Shown piece by piece: positions 52,229 to 60,467 of a DNA stretch of 64,000 bases. Within the stretch, counting starts at the first letter, position 1, and each line of letters starts with the position of its first letter. The stretch spans positions 992,001 through 1,056,000 of the forward strand of contig NZ_JAMQVC010000001.1 in assembly GCF_023721415.1 (NCBI RefSeq), written 5' to 3'. This DNA is from Galbibacter mesophilus. GTDB taxonomy: Bacteria > Bacteroidota > Bacteroidia > Flavobacteriales > Flavobacteriaceae. The position numbers and the translations under genes are program-made. Below the pieces are notes generated by a model, which saw only the letters and a program-made list of their open reading frames with translations, was not told where the DNA came from and did not search any database.

Positions 52229-52847
52229 GAGATGCGCATTTTTCGTTTTGTTTTTCTCATTTTTTGTGGCAAACGCCCAAAACGATTTTAAAATCGAAGA
52301 AGAATCTATTTCCAAAGAATTTGATGCTTTAAAGGGCTATACCACTTTTTCACTAGGTTTTCCATTGTTTTTTGGAGATCAATTTTTAAGCAAAGGATAT
52401 AGTATTAAAAGTCCGTCTTTTAATGTTGATTTTAATTTTACAATTTATAAACGTTTCTACATTGGTCTTGGATTTGATTATACCAGTTTAACCGTAGAAA
52501 GACCAGAATTGGTTAGCCCTGTGGACAGATCCGATTTAATTCATTATCGTGTCAATGGTGGATATTATCTAGTCTCGACGAAGAAATTTTTAGTAGATGC
52601 ATCCCTTGGCATTGCTGTTTCCAGAATCAGAAACGCAAAAGGAAACGTAAATTTCTATGATGGAGGTTGGGGAATTTCAGCCGATATTAATGCGGGCTAT
52701 AACCTTGCAAAGCAATTAAATGTATTTGTGTCCGTTAGTCAGCAAGCGGATTTTTTCAATATAGATACTTCAGCAGAACTAAAAGATTTTTTTAGCAAAG
52801 CCTATGCATTAACTCCTTCCTTAGGTATAAGGCTAGTCTTTAAATAA
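52212..52847 (+). CDS. Exported outer-membrane beta-barrel-like protein
   Basis: Protein of 211 residues with signal peptide (FFVLFFSFFVANA). The mature part is alternating strands ending in aromatic residues: FNFTIYKRFYIGLGFDYTSL, INAGYNLAKQLNVFVSVSQ and the C-terminal ALTPSLGIRLVFK, typical of a small barrel. Its stop overlaps the convergent thioesterase stop by 15 bases. It overlaps the start of the preceding lipoprotein by 17 bases, suggesting translational coupling. Confidence 0.7.
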   Translation: MNSVIKRCAFFVLFFSFFVANAQNDFKIEEESISKEFDALKGYTTFSLGFPLFFGDQFLSKGYSIKSPSFNVDFNFTIYKRFYIGLGFDYTSLTVERPELVSPVDRSDLIHYRVNGGYYLVSTKKFLVDASLGIAVSRIRNAKGNVNFYDGGWGISADINAGYNLAKQLNVFVSVSQQADFFNIDTSAELKDFFSKAYALTPSLGIRLVFK

Positions 52848-53348
52848 CGCCTTTAATTCTGTAGCTTCGTTGGGTTTCATTTTACCCGCCAATACCAAAC
52901 TCAATTGCTTTCTTCTAAGTGCCGCTTCGTAACGTTCTTTTTCAATTTTAGTTTCTGGCTGAATAGGAGGAACAGCAACCGGTTTTGCGGTGTCATCTAC
53001 CGCTACAAAGGTATAAATAGCTTCGTTCGCCTTGCTTTTATGTCCGTTTTCCCTATCCTCGATCCAAACATCCAAATAAATCTCCATAGAGCTATTAAAC
53101 GCTCTGGAAACGCATGCCTCGACTGTTACCACACTTCCTAATGGAATTGCTCTATTAAAAGCTACATGGTTTACAGAGGCGGTAACCGTAACCCTACGGG
53201 AATGCCTTCTGGCAGCAATACTAGCCGCTCGGTCCATTCTTGCCAAAAGTTCGCCACCAAACAGATTGTTAAGCGGATTCGTTTCACTTGGCAAAACAAG
53301 ATCGGTCATTACGGTACGTGATTCACTGGGAGTTTTTGCTTGCATCAT
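52833..53348 (-). CDS. Hotdog-fold acyl-CoA thioesterase
   Basis: Thioesterase of 171 residues. The core NNLFGGELLARMDRAASIAARRHSR with the conserved aspartate and the NHVAFNRAIPLGSVV segment match YciA-like acyl-CoA hydrolases. It would release fatty acids from CoA in the cytoplasm. The C-terminal AALRRKQLSLVLAGKMKPNEA helix extends beyond the core. Start at 53348 (two adjacent ATGs). Confidence 0.85.
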   Translation of the reverse strand: MMQAKTPSESRTVMTDLVLPSETNPLNNLFGGELLARMDRAASIAARRHSRRVTVTASVNHVAFNRAIPLGSVVTVEACVSRAFNSSMEIYLDVWIEDRENGHKSKANEAIYTFVAVDDTAKPVAVPPIQPETKIEKERYEAALRRKQLSLVLAGKMKPNEATELKALFKD

Positions 53349-53619
53349 TTAAAATTTGTGCAAAGATACATTTCTAATGCAACAATATGAAAATAGATTT
53401 TTAATTGGGCGAACTCGTTGTAAGTTGCTCGTTGTTAGCTTTTAAAAGTAAGTAATCTTTAAACAATAAGTATTTTGGGAGTGTTCAATAAACTGAATAC
53501 TGCTACTGGCAACTGCAAACTTTCAGCCTCTAGCTTCCCGCATCGAACTTACAATAAGAAGATTGCCACGCTTCACTCGCAAAGACGTAAATCTAAAATC
53601 GTATTTCGTAAATAAGAAG
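53349..53619. other. Spacer with no gene
   Basis: A 271-bp interval between the starts and ends of minus-strand genes. It contains loosely repeated TTGCTCGTTGTTAGC and TAACTTGC-like phrases, perhaps decayed repeats, but no open frame or strong hairpin I would call. Confidence 0.35.
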
Positions 53620-54561
53620 TTAATTCAATTCGTCTACAAGCAACCAAGCTTCAGGAGATTCTTCTCTTTTAACTTTGCGTAGAAATTCCAATGCCTCCGG
53701 AACTTCAGCGAAGCTAGCAAAAGTAACTTGGTGCAAACCGTATTTGTTTTTTCCTATACGTTCTGCTTCAAAACCTTTTTCACGAAGCTGTTTAACTCTT
53801 TTATCGGCATTTTCTTCAATTCGGAAAGCACCAGCAATCACGTGATATTTTAAAGGTTGCTTTTCAACTTTTAAGGTAATAGAAGGAATTTCTAAAGGTG
53901 TTGTATCAAAAAATGTAGCTTTTTGAATGTCCCTTTCAATTTGCTTCTGCGCTTCCTGCTGCGCAACTTGAATGTTTTCTTTTTGCTGAAGATCCACAAA
54001 TCGGTAACCGATGGTGCCTGCGGAAATTGCTAGTAAAAATACAGCTGCGTACTTCAAGTAAGAACGACTTCTTCTTCGCTCTGGCGTAAAAGCAATAGGT
54101 GCTTTTTCTTCAATTTTTTCGACTTCCTTTTTAAGTTCTTCCCTCGTAACAGAAGGAGACACAAAAGAAGAAAGACCAAAAGACGAAGTAAGGTAGTTTA
54201 CGTGGTAAGAAGGTTGAAAAAGTAATTTTTTCTCAGCTCCCAACCAAAGTTCACCTACATTTTTCAATTCAATTTTCTCTCCGTTCTCCAATGCTTTTTT
54301 CCAAGTAAGAACCGTAGCCTCCAACTTCTGGGTAGCTTCTTCAAAAGAAATTTTTAAAGATTCCGCCACATATTTGGTAAGTAAACCATCGTTGGATTTA
54401 AGTTGCTCATTAAAAGCAATGGATTTTGAAGGCGGATAGAACGCATTTGTATTAGCGTGTACTTTCGCAGGTTGATATTGCGTAATAAATGCTCCAAAAC
54501 TTGGCACAGTTACACACTCGTATCTATATAACAAATCGCTGATGTAGTTCTCTATTCGCAT
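53620..54561 (-). CDS. HU-CCDC81 / SPOR domain membrane protein
   Basis: Protein of 313 residues that fuses an N-terminal HU-related DNA-binding-like region (about residues 1-135, with ECVTVPSFGAFITQYQPAKV and GEKIELKNVGELWLGAEKKL), a transmembrane helix at about 169-188 (YLKYAAVFLLAISAGTIGYR) and a C-terminal SPOR domain (about 238-312, with YHVIAGAFRIEENADKRVKQL) that binds denuded peptidoglycan strands. The layout could connect the nucleoid or its partners to the septum. DprA is divergent upstream. Confidence 0.85.
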   Translation of the reverse strand: MRIENYISDLLYRYECVTVPSFGAFITQYQPAKVHANTNAFYPPSKSIAFNEQLKSNDGLLTKYVAESLKISFEEATQKLEATVLTWKKALENGEKIELKNVGELWLGAEKKLLFQPSYHVNYLTSSFGLSSFVSPSVTREELKKEVEKIEEKAPIAFTPERRRSRSYLKYAAVFLLAISAGTIGYRFVDLQQKENIQVAQQEAQKQIERDIQKATFFDTTPLEIPSITLKVEKQPLKYHVIAGAFRIEENADKRVKQLREKGFEAERIGKNKYGLHQVTFASFAEVPEALEFLRKVKREESPEAWLLVDELN

Positions 54562-54666
54562 ATCACAAAGATGTGAAAAAATAGAATTGATTTGAAAATA
54601 CTTTTTCAGTTTTTATCAACAGTGGTTTTTTTTCTATACATTTAAAGTTGAAAATCATTTATTTAG

Positions 54667-55782
54667 ATGACAGAAAAAGAATTATTTTTTCTATTGGCGT
54701 TACAACGCGCTCCAAAAGTAGGCGATATTACCGCCAAAAAACTGCTTCAACATTGTGGTTCTGCCGAAAATATCTTTAATGAAAAGCGTAGAACGCTACA
54801 ATCCATTGAAGGTATTGGTGATTTCACAGTTAAAAATATTCTTAATGACCAAAACTTTAAGGACGCAGAAAAAGAACTTGCTTACCTTCAGCAAAACAAC
54901 ATTCAAGTCACTGCTTTTTTTGAAGAGCAGTACCCCTATAATTTGAAGCATTGTGTTGACAGTCCGATACTTCTATTCCAGAAAGGAAAAATAAATATTT
55001 CTTCACCAAAGCAAAAACTTATCAGCATTGTTGGCACCCGCCAAATAACCTCTTATGGAACCGCTTTCTGTAATGAATTGATGGAGGAACTGGCAACATT
55101 TAATCCAGTTATTGTGAGCGGTTATGCTTATGGCGTAGATATTTGTGCGCACAAAGCCGCCATGAAAAATAATTTACAAACCATTGGTTGCTTGGCCCAC
55201 GGGTTTAACGAAATATACCCAAAAGCACATAAAAAATATATGGATGAAATGGTAGAGAAAGGTGGATTCATAACCGATTTCTGGAGCGACCAAACTCCTG
55301 AAAGAAACCATTTTCTTAGAAGAAACCGTATTATTGCAGGACTGTCTAGCGCAACTATTGTTATAGAATCTGCCAAAAAAGGCGGTAGTTTGGTAACGGC
55401 GGATATTGCTCTTTCCTACAATCGCGAAGTTTTTGCAGTTCCTGGAAGAACAAACGACAAATACAGCGAAGGCTGCAACAACCTCATCAAAACACAGCAA
55501 GCACACTTACTTACATCTGCGGCAGACCTTATTTATATTTTGGGCTGGAAACTAGAGAAAACAAACACCAAACATGCTCCTGTTCAAAAACAATTGTTCG
55601 TGGATTTGGATGCAACCGAACAACCCATTTTTGATTACCTGCAAAAACAGGGTAAAGTCTTGTTGGATGTTATTGCTTTAGATTGCAATATGCCCGTTCA
55701 TAAATTATCCTCACTACTTTTCAGTATGGAAATGAAAGGTGTAGTTAGGCCTTTGCCAGGAAAACTTTATGAGGTGGTTTAA
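54667..55782 (+). CDS. dprA: DNA-processing protein DprA
   Basis: DprA of 371 residues, binding single-stranded DNA and loading RecA during natural transformation. The N-terminal helix-hairpin-helix-like part is LQSIEGIGDFTVKNIL, and the Rossmann core is ISIVGTRQITSYGTAFCNEL, VIVSGYAYGVDICAHKAAM, ERNHFLRRNRIIAGLS and SLVTADIAL. The C-terminal winged-helix (DprA_WH, LQKQGKVLLDVIALDCNMPV) is present. It is convergent with trpS with four bases of overlap. Confidence 0.95.
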   Translation: MTEKELFFLLALQRAPKVGDITAKKLLQHCGSAENIFNEKRRTLQSIEGIGDFTVKNILNDQNFKDAEKELAYLQQNNIQVTAFFEEQYPYNLKHCVDSPILLFQKGKINISSPKQKLISIVGTRQITSYGTAFCNELMEELATFNPVIVSGYAYGVDICAHKAAMKNNLQTIGCLAHGFNEIYPKAHKKYMDEMVEKGGFITDFWSDQTPERNHFLRRNRIIAGLSSATIVIESAKKGGSLVTADIALSYNREVFAVPGRTNDKYSEGCNNLIKTQQAHLLTSAADLIYILGWKLEKTNTKHAPVQKQLFVDLDATEQPIFDYLQKQGKVLLDVIALDCNMPVHKLSSLLFSMEMKGVVRPLPGKLYEVV

Positions 55783-56747
55783 TACCCCATCTTCTCACGA
55801 ACTCTTGCTAATGTAGCATTAGCTACTTTTTTGGCTTTTTCTGCACCAATAGCCAAAGCCTCATCTACTTCATGGAGGTTTTCCATGTAATAGTTAAATT
55901 TCTCCCTTTCGGTAGCAAAAGTGTCACAGATAAGTTCGAACAAAGCTTGTTTTGCATGGCCGTAACCATAACCTCCTGCCTCATAATTTTTTCTCATTTC
56001 TTCAATTTGAGAAGAAGAAGCAAGGAGTTTGTAAAGAGCAAATACATTACAAGTATCTGGATTTTTAGGCTCTTCCAACGGTGTGCTATCCGTTTCTATG
56101 CTCATTACCTGTTTGCGCAATTTTTTATCCGGAAGAAAAATATTGATAAAATTGTTACGCGACTTACTCATTTTATGGCCATCGGTGCCTGGAATGTACA
56201 TGGTTTCCTTTTGTACTTTTCCTTCTGGAATTACAAAAGTCTCGCCAATTTGTGTATGAATTCTTGAAGCTACATCACGTGTAATTTCAATGTGCTGCAT
56301 TTGGTCTTTTCCCACAGGAACAATTTCAGCGTCATATAAAAGGATATCGGCCGCCATTAACATGGGATACGTAAAAAGACCCGCATTAACATCTTCCAAA
56401 CGATCTGATTTATCCTTAAATGAATGCGCCAACGTTAATCGTTGGTATGGAAAATAACAGCTCAAATACCATGTTAACTCAGTTGTTTGCGGAACATCGC
56501 TTTGCCTGTAAAAAGCAACTTTACTAATATCCAACCCAAAAGCCAACCAGGCGGCAGCAACATTGTAAGTGTTATTTTTCAATGTTTCTCCGTCTTTTAT
56601 TTGGGTTAGGGAATGCATATCTGCAATAAAAAGAAACGATTCGTTCCCTTGTTGTTCAGACATTTTGATGGCCGGAATAATGGCTCCCAATAAATTTCCT
56701 AAATGTGGTGTTCCTGTACTTTGTATTCCTGTAAGTATTCTCGCCAT
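55779..56747 (-). CDS. trpS: Tryptophan--tRNA ligase
   Basis: Class I aminoacyl-tRNA synthetase of 322 residues. HIGH motif is TPHLGNLLGAI (residues 13-23) and the KMSKS motif is DGHKMSKSRNNFI. The tryptophan-binding region includes MAADILLYDAEIVPVGKDQMQHIE. Usual bacterial TrpRS length. Upstream, a plus-strand acyltransferase gene begins 76 bp away. Confidence 0.95.
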   Translation of the reverse strand: MARILTGIQSTGTPHLGNLLGAIIPAIKMSEQQGNESFLFIADMHSLTQIKDGETLKNNTYNVAAAWLAFGLDISKVAFYRQSDVPQTTELTWYLSCYFPYQRLTLAHSFKDKSDRLEDVNAGLFTYPMLMAADILLYDAEIVPVGKDQMQHIEITRDVASRIHTQIGETFVIPEGKVQKETMYIPGTDGHKMSKSRNNFINIFLPDKKLRKQVMSIETDSTPLEEPKNPDTCNVFALYKLLASSSQIEEMRKNYEAGGYGYGHAKQALFELICDTFATEREKFNYYMENLHEVDEALAIGAEKAKKVANATLARVREKMGY

Positions 56748-56784
56748 TGCTATTTTTTATATCAAAACCACAAAGGTATAATGT

Positions 56785-56818
56785 TTTGGAAAAAGTAAGT
56801 AACAATTGTTTATTTTTG
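56785..56818 (+). promoter_or_regulatory. Promoter of the acyltransferase gene
   Basis: TTTG at 56785-56788, then TATTTTTG at 56811-56818, a TAnnTTTG box, with the ATG only five bases further at 56824. Transcription would then begin at or very near the start codon, giving an almost leaderless message. Confidence 0.5.
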
Positions 56819-56823
56819 ACTCC

Positions 56824-57564
56824 ATGATTGTATTCTTTGTTCGGGTTTTTCAGCTTTTGTATCGAATTTGGTTTTATTTGCTCGTAGCCATACCCATCAT
56901 CCTATTTTTTCCCTTACTATTAATTCTTACTTCCAGTGAACGCCTGTACCCTCAGTTTTTTTGGATTGCCAGAAATATTTGGGCAAACTTTGTTTTGTAC
57001 GGAATGCTTTTCTTTCCGAAGATAGAACGGCAACAAGAGATTGTAAAGGGTAAAAGCTATATGCTCATCGGCAACCATACTTCCATGGCCGATATTATGA
57101 TGATGCTGAAAGCGTCTAAAAACCCCTTTGTTTTTGTTGGAAAAAAAGAATTGAGTAAAATTCCAATTTTCGGATTTTTCTACAAAAGGGCTTGTATTTT
57201 GGTTGACCGAAGTTCGGCGAGTAGCAGAACGGCTGTTTACAAAAGTGCGCAAAGGCGACTGCAACAAGGGCTCAGTATTTGTATTTTCCCTGAAGGTGGC
57301 GTTCCAGACGACACCAATACCGTTCTGGATGAATTTAAAGACGGCGCTTTCCGATTGGCTATTGAACATCAAATACCTATCGTATCCATTGCTTTTTTGG
57401 ATAATAAAAAACGTTTTTCCTACGAATTTTTTAGTGGCTCCATAGGTAAAATGAGAGCAGTGGTGCTACCATTTCTGGAAACAAAGGGTTTAGATGCCAA
57501 AGCAAGCACCAAATTAAAAGAGACCTCTCGGGAAATGATTTTAAAAGAGTTAAAAAACGCTTAA
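56824..57564 (+). CDS. plsC: 1-acyl-sn-glycerol-3-phosphate acyltransferase
   Basis: Lysophosphatidic acid acyltransferase of 246 residues in phospholipid synthesis, anchored by an N-terminal hydrophobic segment. The family motif is GNHTSMADIMM (H-x4-D), followed by the ACILVDRSSASSR segment and IFPEGGVPDDT. The ATG at 56824 is chosen over a TTG 18 bases upstream, which would overlap the -7 box. It is convergent with the barrel protein gene, by four bases. Confidence 0.87.
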   Translation: MIVFFVRVFQLLYRIWFYLLVAIPIILFFPLLLILTSSERLYPQFFWIARNIWANFVLYGMLFFPKIERQQEIVKGKSYMLIGNHTSMADIMMMLKASKNPFVFVGKKELSKIPIFGFFYKRACILVDRSSASSRTAVYKSAQRRLQQGLSICIFPEGGVPDDTNTVLDEFKDGAFRLAIEHQIPIVSIAFLDNKKRFSYEFFSGSIGKMRAVVLPFLETKGLDAKASTKLKETSREMILKELKNA

Positions 57565-59066
57565 AACTTAAAACTAATTCCCGTGTAAACCCCAAGTAAA
57601 TACGGGGAAAAACCGCCGTCTTCCTTTGAAAAAGTATTCAATTGATACTTAAACATAGGCTCTAAATTCAGTAAAAAAGAATTAGACAATTGATAATCTA
57701 CACCTATACCCACATTGGTACTAAAACTAACATCGTTTACGTTGTTGGCCTCTCCTACTTCGTTAGAAAGATTGTTGGTTTCTAGCAAAACCTCATTGGT
57801 GGTTAAAAACAAAGAACTGAAGCCTCCAATAACATTCACGCCAAACTTTTTATCCACCAAACGGTACTTTAATTCCATCGGTACTTCCAAGTAGCCTAAT
57901 TTTTGGTTGATGCTTCCTTGGGAAATATTTTCAGTTTTCGACTCGAATTCAGTCATATCATTAAAACTAGGAACCTTAGAATTAGTGACACGAATAGTAT
58001 TGTCTGGCGATTTAAATGTAATATTCGATAATTGTTTATTATTACCAAACGTAGAAGAAGCAGCTACCGGCGCAAACTCAATATCGTTGGTAGAATAACC
58101 CATGTTAACACTATTTAAACCAGATCGAATACTCAAACGCTTGCTTACATTGTAGGCTACATTTATCCCGTAGCTCATATTTACATTTCCTTCTTTGGTG
58201 TTTTCAGAAAAATCCCTGCTTATAGGCGAACCTTCACTTAAAGAATTGTAATAAACAGGCGCCACATTAGGACTTACCGCCCATTTAGACGATTTTTCAT
58301 TGGCAACAGCCACCATTTCTTCCTCTTTATCCATTTCTTCAATAACATCATAAATGGATGGCTTATCGCTGGTATCGTCTATTTCTTTTTCGAAAGTTTT
58401 ATCTTTTTCTTCGGCTACTGCAACCGCATTTGTGTTATTAAAAGTTTCTTTTGGGGTTTCTTGAACAATACTTTTTTCTTTTTCTGAAGCCTCATTGTTA
58501 AGATTGGCAACAGCATTCTCTTCAACCTCGATAGTGTTTCCTAAATTTTCTCCCGATATTTTTTCTGAAGATTTTGGGCTTTCTTTAGGCGTTTTATCAG
58601 CAACATTCGCAATTTGAGTGTTCGTGCTATTTGTTATCCTTTTTTCTTCGGATGTAGTTGCGTTGTAATTATCTTCAGACGTTTTACCAGTTTCATTAGA
58701 AATTCCAATTACATCACTTTTAGTTTCTTCTGAAGCATTTGTGTTTACTACAGCATCTTCCGAAGAAGTTTCTGGAATCGCATTATTTAAGTCTTCTGTT
58801 TGGGGAGCCTCTTTTTCGGTAACCTTATTCTGAGCAGGAATCACAACTTCCGAAGAACTAAAAAACAAATTCCCTAAAAGGAATAAAGTAACGATGGCTG
58901 CTGCAGCACCGCCCAATTGCCACCAAAAAGGAATCACTTTTCGGTTCTTGCTATTTTTGGCGTGCAAAGAGGTGTCTATTCTGTCCCAAAGATGTTCCGG
59001 AGGATTCGCTTCGAAATCCTTGAACTTTTCTTGGAACAGTCTCTCTATATTCTTTTTATCTTTCAT
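57561..59066 (-). CDS. Transmembrane protein with periplasmic low-complexity linker and C-terminal barrel; probable sigma partner
   Basis: Protein of 501 residues. Residues 1-45 are cytoplasmic, with the NPPEHLWDRI motif seen in Bacteroidota anti-sigma-type proteins; a membrane helix spans about 47-70. Then comes about 190 residues rich in Ser, Thr, Glu and Asn, and from about 265 an outer-membrane-porin-like beta region ending GVYTGISFKF. It lies 25 bp downstream of the ECF sigma gene, so it probably senses the envelope for that sigma factor. The topology, joining an inner-membrane helix to a barrel-type end, is unusual. Confidence 0.75.
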   Translation of the reverse strand: MKDKKNIERLFQEKFKDFEANPPEHLWDRIDTSLHAKNSKNRKVIPFWWQLGGAAAAIVTLFLLGNLFFSSSEVVIPAQNKVTEKEAPQTEDLNNAIPETSSEDAVVNTNASEETKSDVIGISNETGKTSEDNYNATTSEEKRITNSTNTQIANVADKTPKESPKSSEKISGENLGNTIEVEENAVANLNNEASEKEKSIVQETPKETFNNTNAVAVAEEKDKTFEKEIDDTSDKPSIYDVIEEMDKEEEMVAVANEKSSKWAVSPNVAPVYYNSLSEGSPISRDFSENTKEGNVNMSYGINVAYNVSKRLSIRSGLNSVNMGYSTNDIEFAPVAASSTFGNNKQLSNITFKSPDNTIRVTNSKVPSFNDMTEFESKTENISQGSINQKLGYLEVPMELKYRLVDKKFGVNVIGGFSSLFLTTNEVLLETNNLSNEVGEANNVNDVSFSTNVGIGVDYQLSNSFLLNLEPMFKYQLNTFSKEDGGFSPYLLGVYTGISFKF

Positions 59067-59091
59067 TATTTCTACCTATTTAGTAGGTATA

Positions 59092-59634
59092 TTAACAGGA
59101 ATTTGCTTCCTTTTTTATATTGTCTTCTTCAATTTTATTTCGCAATGCCATCTTGGCCCTTGCTAAATTGGATTTGGAGGTGCCTTCGCTTATCTGTAGC
59201 ATTTCAGCTATTTCCTTGTGCGAATATCCATCCATTACATACAAGGTGAATGTTAATCTGTACCTATCGGGCAACTCCCGAATAATCTTCAAGAGATAAT
59301 CCAACGAAATACTTTCTTCATCAACTTCAACCTCAACTTCCGATTCTAAATTATTTGGTAAAACATCAAAATCGCCTTTCTTTCTGTATTTCTGCAATAC
59401 TGTATTAACGGTTACCCGCTTTAACCAACCTTCAAAAGAACCTTTAAAATTGTACTTGTCTATTTTGTTAAAAATAACCATGAAACTATCGTGCAGATTA
59501 TCTTCTGCCTCTGTTTGCGAGCGGGAATACTTAAGACACATACCGTACAATTTGGCGCTAAAAAGCTTGTACAATTGTTCTTGTGCCTTTCTGTCTTGCC
59601 GCTTACACTGTTTTATGAGCTCCTCTAAACTCAC
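59092..59634 (-). CDS. ECF-type RNA polymerase sigma factor
   Basis: Sigma-70 family factor of 180 residues. Region 2 includes EDNLHDSFMVIFNKIDKY and GWLKRVTVNTVLQKYRK; region 4 is DGYSHKEIAEMLQISEGTSK with a helix-turn-helix. There is no ATG in the needed place: the frame opens with GTG at 59634, and an in-frame stop lies upstream. The partner gene starts 25 bp downstream. It probably controls an envelope regulon that is not visible here. Confidence 0.9.
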   Translation of the reverse strand: MSLEELIKQCKRQDRKAQEQLYKLFSAKLYGMCLKYSRSQTEAEDNLHDSFMVIFNKIDKYNFKGSFEGWLKRVTVNTVLQKYRKKGDFDVLPNNLESEVEVEVDEESISLDYLLKIIRELPDRYRLTFTLYVMDGYSHKEIAEMLQISEGTSKSNLARAKMALRNKIEEDNIKKEANSC

Positions 59635-59702
59635 TCTTATAGCAAGGTTATTTTTAGCATGTATTTACCCTTGTTTTGGCTGGAAATTAAATACATACAT
59701 GG

Positions 59703-60137
59703 TTAATTACTAGCTTCTACTACAGGTACTTCGTAAGTAAGGTATTGTTTCTCACCGTTTTCGTCCTCCCCCGTATAAAAGTTGAACGTATAGGTGTCTG
59801 TAAACCTTACTTCAAAGTCGAAACTATCAGTTCCTTCCCCGTCTTCTATCGCTGTACAGTCGTCTCTCTGAAGTACAGAAGATATCGCAAAGATAGCACG
59901 TTCTGTTTTAGCTGTAGGTTCAAAATCGAAACCACTGTAAATATAACAGTCCGTGGGCCTTGCGTATGTAAAATCTATTTGATAAACCTTGCCTAGTTCA
60001 AAAGTATCCGGCACTTTGGCATTGGTAATTTCTACTACTTCGTAAACAAAATTGGTTGCATCATCATCATTCAATTCGCATGAAACGAGGCCTAAAAACA
60101 TAAAGCCACAAAGCAGGGGGATAAAATACTTCTTCAT
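59703..60137 (-). CDS. Hypothetical lipoprotein
   Basis: Lipoprotein of 144 residues from the ATG at 60137, with lipobox ending LVSC. The mature beta-rich part contains DTFELGKVYQIDFTYARPTDCYIYSGF and FEVRFTDTYTFNFYTG, perhaps a small immunoglobulin-like fold. Family unknown. It lies between recA and the sigma gene; a terminator hairpin separates it from the recA side. Confidence 0.65.
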   Translation of the reverse strand: MKKYFIPLLCGFMFLGLVSCELNDDDATNFVYEVVEITNAKVPDTFELGKVYQIDFTYARPTDCYIYSGFDFEPTAKTERAIFAISSVLQRDDCTAIEDGEGTDSFDFEVRFTDTYTFNFYTGEDENGEKQYLTYEVPVVEASN

Positions 60138-60191
60138 TTTAATTACTTTTCCTTTTAGATGCGGCTTTGTAGGAAGGGTTGCGTTAGGCAT

Positions 60192-60224
60192 AAAAAAATC
60201 CTAACCGTTATTGGTTAGGATTTT
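60192..60224 (-). terminator. Intrinsic terminator, minus strand, downstream of recA and repeat copy 4
   Basis: Twelve-bp stem AAAATCCTAACC (60195-60206) with its complement (60213-60224) and a six-base loop. On the minus strand it is followed by a run of seven T. It therefore ends transcripts coming from recA through repeat copy 4, before the lipoprotein gene. Confidence 0.82.
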
Positions 60225-60253
60225 AATTCTTTATAAAAATAAAACCTTCTTTC

Positions 60254-60420
60254 ATTTCTTTTGCTCGCCCAAAAGAAACGAAACAAAGAAAAAGGCGCCT
60301 TATCCAAGGAATTTTTTCGACCATTAAGTCGAAAAACCACAATCAAAACTCCGCGTCGCTACGTACCTACGCTCCTGTTTTCGGAGCTTTTGATTCCTAT
60401 TCTCCGGATAAGGATTTTTT
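60254..60420 (+). repeat. Structured dispersed repeat, copy 4
   Basis: Leading hairpin TTTCTTTTG (60254-60262) with CAAAAGAAA (60269-60277); outer stem CCTTATCC (60297-60304) with GGATAAGG (60405-60412); inner hairpins TTTTTCGAC/GTCGAAAAA and AATCAAAACTCCG with CGGAG-C-TTTTGATT; T run after the outer stem. It lies in the recA 3' region, between recA and its terminator. Confidence 0.9.
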
Positions 60421-60467
60421 TAATATTCAATTAAAACAGCTTGCGCTGTTTTCTAAAACTTCGTGAA

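Noticed and set aside
10383-60420. REP/RAYT-type or MITE identity of the four dispersed repeats
   Set aside because: No RAYT-like transposase or clear target-site duplication is visible in the window, so I describe only the structure and do not assign the family to a mobile class.
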